Origin: Corynebacterium fournieri
GTDB lineage: Bacteria > Actinomycetota > Actinomycetes > Mycobacteriales > Mycobacteriaceae
Direction: 5' to 3'
Assembly: GCF_030408775.1 (NCBI RefSeq)
Contig: NZ_CP047210.1
Coordinates: forward strand, 1,240,001-1,304,000
Length of the DNA stretch: 64,000 nt
Shown here: positions 57,387 to 64,000 of the stretch, in pieces
Numbering within the stretch: position 1 is the stretch's first letter
Layout of the letters: every line of letters starts with the position of its first letter
The notes under the pieces: generated by a model
Database searches by the model: none
The model's input: only the letters and a program-made list of their open reading frames with translations
Told to the model about the DNA's origin: nothing
Made by a program: the position numbers and the translations under genes

Positions 57387-58535
57387 TTAACGCTGGGAGT
57401 CGAGCACGCCCGAATCCACAGCGCGCTGGGTGTCGTTCATGTGCTGCTCGAAGGTGTCGTTGAAGATCGTCGTGCCGTCCTTATCCACGGTGACAAAGAA
57501 CAGCCAGTTGCCCTCAGCCGGGTGCTCCATCGCCTCGATTGCCTCGATCGACGGCGACGCAATCGGGGTCTGCGGCAGGCCATCCATGGCGTAGGTGTTC
57601 CACGGGGTGACGCGGCCGCGGTCCTCGTCGGTGGTGGCGACCTCCACCGACGGCAGGCCGTAGTTGACCGTGGAGTCGAACTCCAGGCGCATCGGCTCCT
57701 CTAGGCGGTTCAGGATCACGCGGGCAACCTTGTCAAACTCTCCCGCCGGCGCCTCGCGCTCCACAAGGGAGGCAGCGGTGAGCAGCTCGTACGGTGTGAG
57801 GTTCAGGTTCTTGGCGCGGCCGACGATGTCCGTGGACTCGTACTGCTCGGCGGAACGAGTGATCAGGTCGGTGAGGATCTCCTCCGCGGACGCGTGCGGG
57901 TCGATGATGTACTCGCCCGGCGCAATCAGGCCTTCGAGGCGCTTGGCGTCGCCGGCGCGCCCGGCCACGGTCTCGCGCGCCCACTCCGGCACACCGAGAT
58001 CTGCCGGATCGGCCTCAGCCGCGACCTTGTTCAGGTCCTCCAACTTCACGCAATCGGAGGTCGGCTTCTCGCCGCACGCGGACTGCTGGATCATGGACAA
58101 GATGCCCGTGCGCGTCTGGCCGCCGAGGATGTTGATGTCCATCAGCGTTGCACCGCCGTAGACCTGCAGCGGGTTGATGCGCTTCTGGGGGTCGAGCAGC
58201 GCTTCCACGGCAGAATCGGCGCTCATCTCACCTTCGAGACGGTAAAAGCCCGGTTGGATGTTGTCGGAGTTGGCGTTGTTGGCCGCGGCAGTTTGGAACG
58301 CGTTGTCGGAGGCGACGATGCCGCGGTCCTCCAGCTCGGGGCCCAGTGCGGACAGGCTCGAGCCTTCCTTGATCTGCACTACCTGTTCTTCGCCGTTGCC
58401 GGATCCCTGGAAGTCCGATGCGGAAGAGCCGCGGGCGACGGCGATCCAGGCGATGAGGCCAATAATCAGCAGGAGCGAGGCAACCAGTATCGCGGTGCTC
58501 CGAGTGCGCCGCATGGCGGCTTGTCGTGTGGACAC
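57387..58535 (-). CDS. mltG: Endolytic transglycosylase MltG
   Basis: A 382-residue membrane-anchored enzyme. A single helix at residues 14-36 is followed by an external part with a LysM-like subdomain (VVQIKEGSSLSALG) and the YceG domain. The catalytic Glu is in LLTAASLVEREAP. MltG cuts nascent peptidoglycan strands and so sets glycan length. GTG start 2 bases after the ruvX stop. Confidence 0.93.
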   Translation of the reverse strand: MSTRQAAMRRTRSTAILVASLLLIIGLIAWIAVARGSSASDFQGSGNGEEQVVQIKEGSSLSALGPELEDRGIVASDNAFQTAAANNANSDNIQPGFYRLEGEMSADSAVEALLDPQKRINPLQVYGGATLMDINILGGQTRTGILSMIQQSACGEKPTSDCVKLEDLNKVAAEADPADLGVPEWARETVAGRAGDAKRLEGLIAPGEYIIDPHASAEEILTDLITRSAEQYESTDIVGRAKNLNLTPYELLTAASLVEREAPAGEFDKVARVILNRLEEPMRLEFDSTVNYGLPSVEVATTDEDRGRVTPWNTYAMDGLPQTPIASPSIEAIEAMEHPAEGNWLFFVTVDKDGTTIFNDTFEQHMNDTQRAVDSGVLDSQR

Positions 58536-58537
58536 GG

Positions 58538-59026
58538 TTAGTTCTCCTTGAGGTAGTTTTTGCGGCCGTCCAGCCAGGTTTGCAAAATCTCCACCGCAGC
58601 CGCTTGGTCAATCACGGAGCGGGCTTGTTTTTCCCGCACACCCGATGCGCGAAGCGCTTGGGTGGCGGCGACTGTGGTCAGCCGTTCGTCGGCCATTTTG
58701 ACCGGGACGTCGCTGCGCCGCTTGATGCGGAACGCAATTTCCTTGGCGTGTTTGACGCTTTTGGATCCGTCACCGTTCAGGTTCGCAGGCAGGCCGACAA
58801 CAACTTCCACCGCGTCCATCTCGTCGATGATCTGGAGCAGGCGTTCGATATCGTCGCCGTCGCGGTCTTTAAATCCGGTGACCCGGCGAACCGTTTCCAC
58901 CGGCGTGGCCAGCGTGGCGTCCTTGTCGGAGGCGGCCACGCCAATACGGACGGTTCCTACATCGATGCCGATGCGTCGGCCCGAGCCTGGATCGTCCAGA
59001 CCCGGTGTGTCCGGCTGCACCTTCAT
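58538..59026 (-). CDS. ruvX: Holliday junction resolvase-like RuvX/YqgF
   Basis: A 162-residue RNase H-fold protein. [18 protein letters not shown] holds the first catalytic Asp, [13 protein letters not shown] and DERLTTVAA carry further acidic residues, and [15 protein letters not shown] ends the fold. Family members process pre-16S rRNA; a resolvase role is less certain. ATG at 59026 after AAAGGA. Usually found beside alaS and mltG, as here. Confidence 0.93.
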   Translation of the reverse strand: MKVQPDTPGLDDPGSGRRIGIDVGTVRIGVAASDKDATLATPVETVRRVTGFKDRDGDDIERLLQIIDEMDAVEVVVGLPANLNGDGSKSVKHAKEIAFRIKRRSDVPVKMADERLTTVAATQALRASGVREKQARSVIDQAAAVEILQTWLDGRKNYLKEN

Positions 59027-59123
59027 CCGCGATTCCTTTCCGTCTGCGATGCCTGCGACTTCGGCCGTCGGCGACCAATGGCCCTGAACACTGGCCGTGT
59101 TCACCGACCCAGCCGCCAGGCCT

Positions 59124-59170
59124 TAGTTAAAACTAACCGTTACCTGAGGAACCAGTGGGTCGGTTCCTCG
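59124..59170 (-). terminator. Two palindromes between alaS and ruvX
   Basis: On the minus strand GAGGAACC and GGTTCCTC (59147-59154 with 59063+100, that is 59163-59170, 8-base loop) form a stem after the alaS stop, followed 9 or more bases later by TTAGTT/AACTAA (59124-59129 with 59132-59137). The T-rich second element could act as the U-tract of a loose terminator or carry the ruvX promoter. Confidence 0.45.
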
Positions 59171-59195
59171 GCGTGTCACGGATTACAGCGTCGGT

Positions 59196-61862
59196 TTAGC
59201 CGGCGAGGCTGTCACGCACCGCCCGCAGCGCGTCATCGATGCCGGCGGCGTTGGATCCGGTGCCCTGCGCCAGATCGGGCTTGCCTCCGCCCTTGCCGTC
59301 GACGTACTGGCCGACCAGTTTGACCAGGTCGCCTGCCTTGACACCGGACTGAACTGCCTGCGGCGTCGCCGCTGCGGCGAGGGAGACTTTGCCGCCCACG
59401 GTGGACATCAGCACGATCACGGCGTCTTCGGCCTGCAGCTTGCCGCGCAGATCGTTTGCGATCGTGCGCAGGTCGCCGGTGTTGATGCCTTCGGGCAGCT
59501 GCTTGGCGACGACGCGGTGCGTGCCCACCGTCTCGGCCTCATTCGCCAACCCTGCAGTGGAGGCGAGAAGCTGCTGACGGTGCAGGTTCTCAATCTCCTT
59601 TTCCGCCGCGCGCAGACGCTCGGACAGCTGCGCGATGCGGTCCGGCAGCTCGTCGGTAGGCGTCTTCAGCTCCGCGGCAAGGCCAGACGCGAGCGCGGCC
59701 TCCTTGGAGAGGAACTTGAAGGAGTCCATGCCGGAGTAGGCCTCAATGCGGCGCGCGCCGGAGCCGACGGAGGACTCGCCGAGCACAGCGACCGGGCCGA
59801 TCTGGGACGCGTGCTCGACGTGGGTGCCGCCGCACAGCTCGATGGAGAACGGCCCGCCGATCTCCACCACGCGCACGACGTCGCCGTAGTTCTCGCCGAA
59901 CAACGCCATCGCCCCCATCTCCTTCGCGTGCTCGAGCGAAGTCTCAATCGTGTTGACTGCGAAGTCCGCGTCCACGGCCTGGTTGGTGATGGTGGCGATC
60001 TCCTGCAGCTGCGCATCCGTGAGCTGGTCGGTGTAGTTGAAGTCGAAGCGCAGGTAACCCGGCTTGTTCAAGGAACCAGCCTGGACTGCGGTCGGACCGA
60101 GCACCTGCCGGATTGCGGCGTGGATGAGGTGCGTCGCCGAGTGCGCCTGGCGCGCGCCGTGGCGCCATGCGCCGTCGACCTCGGCAGTGACGGTGGAGCC
60201 GAGGTCCAGCCCGCCGTTTTGCACCGTCGCCTTGTGCAGCCACAGCTTCTTGCCCACGCGCTGCACGTCGTTGACGTTGAGGATCGTATCCCCCATGACC
60301 AGGCGGCCCCGGTCGGCCATCTGGCCGCCGGACTCCGCGTACATCGGAGTGACGTCGAGGATGACCTCAACCTCATCGCCCTGGGAGACTTCGCCGACCT
60401 TCTCGCCGTCGCGCACCAACCCGATGACGGTGCCGTCGTGGACGAGTTGGTCGTAGCCCACAAACTCGGTGGGGTTGGCGTCGACCCATTCGCGGTAGAG
60501 GGACTCGTCGACGTTGCGGTGCTTCTTCGCCTTGTTGTCCGCCTTTGCGCGCTCGCGCTGCTCCTGCATCGCAGCATTAAACGCGTCCATGTCCACGTCC
60601 AGCCCGGCTTCGCGGGCCATCTCCACGGTCAGGTCGATCGGGAAGCCGTAGGTGTCGTGCAGCTCGAAGGCCTGCGCACCCGGCAGGACCTTGGCTCCGG
60701 ATGCGGCCACGGCCGACGCGGCCTCGTCGAAACGCGTCGTACCCGCTTCCAGCGTCTTGGAGAAGGCCTTTTCTTCGGCGATGGCAACGCGCAGGATGCG
60801 CTCGCGGTTCTCCGCGATCTCCGGGAAGGACGGGGTCATCGTGTCCATGATGGTGTTCATGAACGTCTCCATCACCGGGCCGGTAGCGCCCAAGAGGCGT
60901 GCGGAACGGATGATGCGGCGCAGCAGGCGGCGCAGGATGTAGCCGCGGCCCTCGTTGGAGGGGGTCACGCCGTCAAGGATGATCATCATGCTGGTGCGCG
61001 CGTGATCGGCGATCACGCGGAAGCGCACGTCATCGTCCTTATTACCGGCATCGTACTTGGAACCGGTCAGTTCGACCGCTGCGTCGATGACGGGGCGGAG
61101 CAGGTCAGTCTCGTAGACGTTGTCCACGCCCTGCAGCAGGCAGGCCACGCGCTCAATGCCAAGGCCGGTATCGATGTTTTTCTGCGGCAGCTCTCCGACG
61201 ATTTCGAAGTTGCCCTTCTTGTCGCCCTCGCCACGGATGGATTCCATGAACACGAGGTTCCAGATCTCCATGTAGCGGTTGTCGTCCGCGACCGGACCGC
61301 CGTCCTTGCCGTATTCGGGGCCGCGGTCGTAGTAGATCTCAGAGCACGGACCGCAGGGGCCGGGAATGCCCATGGACCAGAAGTTGTCTTCCATACCCAT
61401 GCGCTGGATGCGCTCTTCGGGTACACCGATCTTGTCGCGCCAGATGGATGCGGCCTCGTCATCGTCGAGGTAGACGGTGACCCACAGACGCTCCGGGTCC
61501 AGTCCCAGCCCGCCCTCGTCGACGGAGCCGGTGAGCAGCGTCCAGGCGTGGGTGATGGCCCCTTCCTTGAAGTACTGGCCGAAGGAGAAGTTGCCGGCCA
61601 TCTGGAAGAAGGTGTTGTGGCGGGTGGTGATGCCCACTTCCTCGATGTCCAGGGTGCGCACGCACTTCTGAATGGAGGTTGCGGTGCCGTTTTCAAAGTC
61701 CGGGGTCTGGTCGCCCAAGAAGTACGGCTTGAACGGCACCATGCCCGCGTTGACGAACAGCAGCGTCGGATCGTCCAGAATCAGCGAGGCACTCGGCACC
61801 GGGGTGTGGCCAGCCTTGACGAAGTGGTTGGTGAACCGCTCTCGGATCTCATGGGTCTGCAC
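59196..61862 (-). CDS. alaS: Alanyl-tRNA synthetase
   Basis: An 888-residue class II synthetase. Class II motifs lie in the first 250 residues ([20 protein letters not shown], then [15 protein letters not shown]). The editing domain has [16 protein letters not shown] and the CGGTHVEH zinc site; the C-Ala dimer domain follows with a Gly-rich [15 protein letters not shown] start at 61862 after AAAGGA. It precedes ruvX and mltG in the same direction. Confidence 0.96.
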   Translation of the reverse strand: MQTHEIRERFTNHFVKAGHTPVPSASLILDDPTLLFVNAGMVPFKPYFLGDQTPDFENGTATSIQKCVRTLDIEEVGITTRHNTFFQMAGNFSFGQYFKEGAITHAWTLLTGSVDEGGLGLDPERLWVTVYLDDDEAASIWRDKIGVPEERIQRMGMEDNFWSMGIPGPCGPCSEIYYDRGPEYGKDGGPVADDNRYMEIWNLVFMESIRGEGDKKGNFEIVGELPQKNIDTGLGIERVACLLQGVDNVYETDLLRPVIDAAVELTGSKYDAGNKDDDVRFRVIADHARTSMMIILDGVTPSNEGRGYILRRLLRRIIRSARLLGATGPVMETFMNTIMDTMTPSFPEIAENRERILRVAIAEEKAFSKTLEAGTTRFDEAASAVAASGAKVLPGAQAFELHDTYGFPIDLTVEMAREAGLDVDMDAFNAAMQEQRERAKADNKAKKHRNVDESLYREWVDANPTEFVGYDQLVHDGTVIGLVRDGEKVGEVSQGDEVEVILDVTPMYAESGGQMADRGRLVMGDTILNVNDVQRVGKKLWLHKATVQNGGLDLGSTVTAEVDGAWRHGARQAHSATHLIHAAIRQVLGPTAVQAGSLNKPGYLRFDFNYTDQLTDAQLQEIATITNQAVDADFAVNTIETSLEHAKEMGAMALFGENYGDVVRVVEIGGPFSIELCGGTHVEHASQIGPVAVLGESSVGSGARRIEAYSGMDSFKFLSKEAALASGLAAELKTPTDELPDRIAQLSERLRAAEKEIENLHRQQLLASTAGLANEAETVGTHRVVAKQLPEGINTGDLRTIANDLRGKLQAEDAVIVLMSTVGGKVSLAAAATPQAVQSGVKAGDLVKLVGQYVDGKGGGKPDLAQGTGSNAAGIDDALRAVRDSLAG

Positions 61863-61904
61863 GCTTCGGTGTCCTTTCAAGTGCGCCGGTTTTTATCCGG
61901 GCTT

Positions 61905-61910
61905 ACTCTA
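61905..61910 (-). promoter_or_regulatory. Possible -10 box TAGAGT before alaS
   Basis: TAGAGT on the minus strand lies 42 bases upstream of the alaS GTG; a CCGG-N7-CCGG repeat lies in the intervening leader. No T-box element is visible. Confidence 0.35.
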
Positions 61911-61935
61911 CCCCGCCACCGTGCGCCGCCAGGGT

Positions 61936-63297
61936 TCACCGCCCGCGGACGAGCGCGCGAAGGCGGCCGATGAAATCTTTGATGCGGCGTTCTGCCCCGT
62001 GATCGGTGGGTTCGTAATAGACGGCGTCCTCGAGGCCGTCAGGCATGTACTGCTGCTTGACGACGCCCTTCGGATCATCATGCGGATACACATAGCCCAC
62101 CGCGTTGCCCATGGCTTTCGCGCCTTCGTAGTGCCCGTCGCGCAGGTGTGCCGGCACCGGCGGCGCATGTCCGGCCCGCACATCTGCAAGCGCGTGGTCG
62201 ATGGACTTGATCACCGACGGCGACTTCGGAGCTGTAGCCAAGTGGATCGTCGCCTGCGCGAGAGCGAGGCGTCCCTCCGGCATGCCGATGAACTGCACCG
62301 CATTCGCCGCCGCAGTGGCGGTTTGCAGCGCCGTGGGGTCCGCCATGCCGATGTCCTCGGAGGCGTGGATGACCAACCGGCGCGCGATAAAACGCGGATC
62401 CTCCCCCGCTTCAATCATGCGTGCGAGGTAGTGCAACGCTGCGTCGACGTCGGAGCCGCGGATGGACTTGATAAACGCGCTGACGATGTCGTAGTGCTGG
62501 TCTCCGTCGCGGTCGTAGCGCACCACAGCGCGGTTGACGTTGTTTTTGACGGTCTCGACAGTGATGGTCTCGCCCGGCTGCACTGCCTCGGCGGCGGCCT
62601 CGAGGTAGGTCAATGCACGGCGGGCGTCCCCGCCGGCGAGGAGGACAAGCTGATCGCGGGCGGCGTCGTCGAGCGAGTACTCGCCGCCAAATCCGCGCTC
62701 ATCTGCCATCGCGCGCTCAAGCACCCCCGCGAGCTCGGAGGCGTCCAACGACTCCAATTTGAGCAGCAACGAGCGCGACAGCAGCGGAGCAACAACACTG
62801 AAGCTCGGGTTTTCGGTGGTCGCCGCAACCAACAGCACCGTGCGGTTTTCCACCGCCGCGAGCAGAGCGTCCTGCTGCGTCTTGGAAAAACGGTGCACCT
62901 CGTCGATAAACAGCACGGTTTTCTCGCCCCGGATGAGGTCCCGCCGCGCGTCGTCGATAACGGCGCGCACCTCCTTGACACCGGAGGAAAGCGCGGATAG
63001 AGCCACGAAGTTCTGGCCCATCGCAGAGGCGATCAACGATGCGATGGTGGTCTTGCCAGTGCCCGGCGGTCCGTAGAGGATCACCGAGGCAGCGCCGGAG
63101 CCGTCGATCAGCCTGCGCAGCGGCTTGCCTTCAGAAAGCAGGTGACGTTGGCCCGCGAGCTCGTCAAGGGTGCGCGGGCGCATCCGGGCTGCGAGCGGGG
63201 CCGATGCGCCGGCCTCAAAGAAGCTCGTTCCCCGGTTTCCAGAATCCGCGCCACCGCTGCGGTCGTTTGCTGCGGCGAACAGCCCCTCCTGGTCCAC
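61936..63297 (-). CDS. rarA: Replication-associated recombination protein A (RarA/MgsA-like AAA+ ATPase)
   Basis: A 453-residue AAA+ ATPase. Walker A is [10 protein letters not shown] (about residues 74-83), Walker B is [12 protein letters not shown], sensor 1 is AATTENPSF, and the arginine-finger region is [11 protein letters not shown]. The C-terminal MgsA domain follows ([22 protein letters not shown]). It acts at stalled forks. GTG start at 63297 after GGGAGG. Probably first gene of the alaS-ruvX-mltG-aro operon, 73 bases before alaS. Confidence 0.93.
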   Translation of the reverse strand: MDQEGLFAAANDRSGGADSGNRGTSFFEAGASAPLAARMRPRTLDELAGQRHLLSEGKPLRRLIDGSGAASVILYGPPGTGKTTIASLIASAMGQNFVALSALSSGVKEVRAVIDDARRDLIRGEKTVLFIDEVHRFSKTQQDALLAAVENRTVLLVAATTENPSFSVVAPLLSRSLLLKLESLDASELAGVLERAMADERGFGGEYSLDDAARDQLVLLAGGDARRALTYLEAAAEAVQPGETITVETVKNNVNRAVVRYDRDGDQHYDIVSAFIKSIRGSDVDAALHYLARMIEAGEDPRFIARRLVIHASEDIGMADPTALQTATAAANAVQFIGMPEGRLALAQATIHLATAPKSPSVIKSIDHALADVRAGHAPPVPAHLRDGHYEGAKAMGNAVGYVYPHDDPKGVVKQQYMPDGLEDAVYYEPTDHGAERRIKDFIGRLRALVRGR

Positions 63298-63308
63298 CTC
63301 ACACCTCC

Positions 63309-64000
63309 CTATCGCAGGCGCTCAGCCAATGTGCGGCCGAACTCGGCAATGGTTTGGTACGCCGGATCCTTTCCGGTGCCGGCAAACGCGGCCAGAGACT
63401 CAAACGTCTCTCGCAGATCCCGCCGCACCAGCACCTCGTCCGCCGTAAACGGCCCGTGCGAGTGCGGCCGCAGCACATCCCCGGCTGCCTCAGAGCTGGC
63501 GTCGTCCGTTTCGACAGCCTCCTCCAACGGCCCCAGCGCGGACACGTCGAGCCCGGCAGCAGCAAAGTCCGCTTTCAGCTTCGCATCGTGCTCGACGACC
63601 TCAGCGGGGCTGACCGGATCCAGCATGGACACACTGCTCATCGCCCAGCCGATCAGGCCTGCCGTGATGCGGGCCTGCAACGTGTCAGGGTGCTGCACAC
63701 TCGGCCAAATGCCGCGGACCTCACTGACCCACGCATCCACGAACGCCTCCGTGGCAGCGGCGTTGAACGGCTGTGCCGCCAAAAACACGGGGAAGCGCGC
63801 CACCACAAATGCCACGTCGAACGTGACGTCGCGGAACCCCGCCCACTCGTAGTCCAAGAAGTGGAACTTCTTGTCCGTCTGGATGATGTTGTCCGGGGTC
63901 AGGTCGAACGGGGTGAAGGCACGCATGCCGCCGCGCAGCAGCCGGGTGCGCACGTTGGTGGCGGCGAACCGCACCTCTCCCGGGATCTCAATTCCCGCGC
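63309..64000 (-). CDS. Phosphotransferase/kinase-like protein (aminoglycoside/choline kinase fold), cut by window edge
   Basis: At least 230 C-terminal residues are present; the frame runs open to the right edge. [13 protein letters not shown] resembles the catalytic loop (Asp and Asn) and [19 protein letters not shown] the metal-binding Asp of the APH/choline-kinase superfamily. The usual catalytic His before the Asp is absent in the visible loop. The start codon lies outside the window. The substrate is unknown; a sugar or small-molecule kinase is possible. It ends 12 bases before rarA begins. Confidence 0.7.
   Translation of the reverse strand, partial: AGIEIPGEVRFAATNVRTRLLRGGMRAFTPFDLTPDNIIQTDKKFHFLDYEWAGFRDVTFDVAFVVARFPVFLAAQPFNAAATEAFVDAWVSEVRGIWPSVQHPDTLQARITAGLIGWAMSSVSMLDPVSPAEVVEHDAKLKADFAAAGLDVSALGPLEEAVETDDASSEAAGDVLRPHSHGPFTADEVLVRRDLRETFESLAAFAGTGKDPAYQTIAEFGRTLAERLR

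Overview
The window is about 64 kb of high-GC chromosomal DNA from an actinobacterium, almost certainly a Corynebacterium. The gene order is the known Corynebacterium core block: sufB-sufR / mptB-ABC transporter-ctaA-qor / ctaB / tkt-tal-zwf-opcA-pgl / secG-tpiA-pgk-gapA / whiA-yvcK-rapZ-uvrC / rib genes-rpe / rsmB-fmt-def-priA / metK-coaBC-rpoZ-gmk-mihF / pyrimidine operon / nusB-efp-pepQ-aro genes-mltG-ruvX-alaS-rarA. The arabinomannan/lipomannan mannosyltransferase MptB, the Fe-S regulator SufR, mIHF, OpcA and a metK operator matching McbR all fit this genus. The species cannot be fixed from the sequence. I see no insertion sequence, prophage, CRISPR array, tRNA or rRNA, and no gene-free stretch above about 240 bases.

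Layout. 1-893 (minus): start of sufB and its regulator sufR. 1038-6400 (plus): mptB, a two-gene ABC transporter, heme A synthase and a quinone oxidoreductase; ctaB follows on the minus strand. 7473-13969 (plus): transketolase, transaldolase, glucose-6-phosphate dehydrogenase, OpcA and 6-phosphogluconolactonase, a complete pentose-phosphate operon. 13999-17432 (minus): secG, tpiA, pgk and gapA, with hairpins between tpiA and secG and between gapA and pgk. 17673-23249 (minus): whiA, yvcK, rapZ, uvrC and a PH-domain membrane protein. 23321-32303 (minus): riboflavin genes with rpe, then rsmB, fmt, def and priA. 32437-34674 (plus): a secreted polysaccharide deacetylase and two uncharacterised membrane proteins, one carrying a striking pentapeptide rod. 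34671-38609 (minus): metK, coaBC, rpoZ, gmk and mihF. 38833-46982 (minus): pyrF-carB-carA-pyrC-pyrB-pyrR (transcribed pyrR first), giving nearly the whole UMP pathway. 47117-49415 (plus): an SRPBCC-epimerase fusion and two coupled YbjN-like proteins. 49412-63297 (minus): PPK2, NusB, EF-P, PepQ, the shikimate genes aroQ, aroB, aroK, aroC and aroE, a prepilin peptidase, MltG, RuvX, AlaS and RarA. A partial phosphotransferase-like gene closes the window.

Genes are packed tightly: many stop and start codons overlap (ATGA, GTGA, TAATG), which suggests translational coupling. Nine genes have a TANNNT hexamer only 7-8 bases upstream of the start codon, suggesting leaderless mRNAs. The most informative non-coding elements are a candidate PyrR RNA-binding hairpin before pyrR, a perfect McbR-type operator before metK, GlxR- and RamA-like motifs before gapA, a very long hairpin between nusB and ppk2, and terminator hairpins that lie inside the 3' coding ends of convergent neighbours (pgl/secG and the PDW-repeat gene/metK). 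I did not find a clear new multi-gene system. The best candidates for undescribed biology are the pentapeptide-rod membrane protein with its neighbours and the RNA elements listed in the findings.
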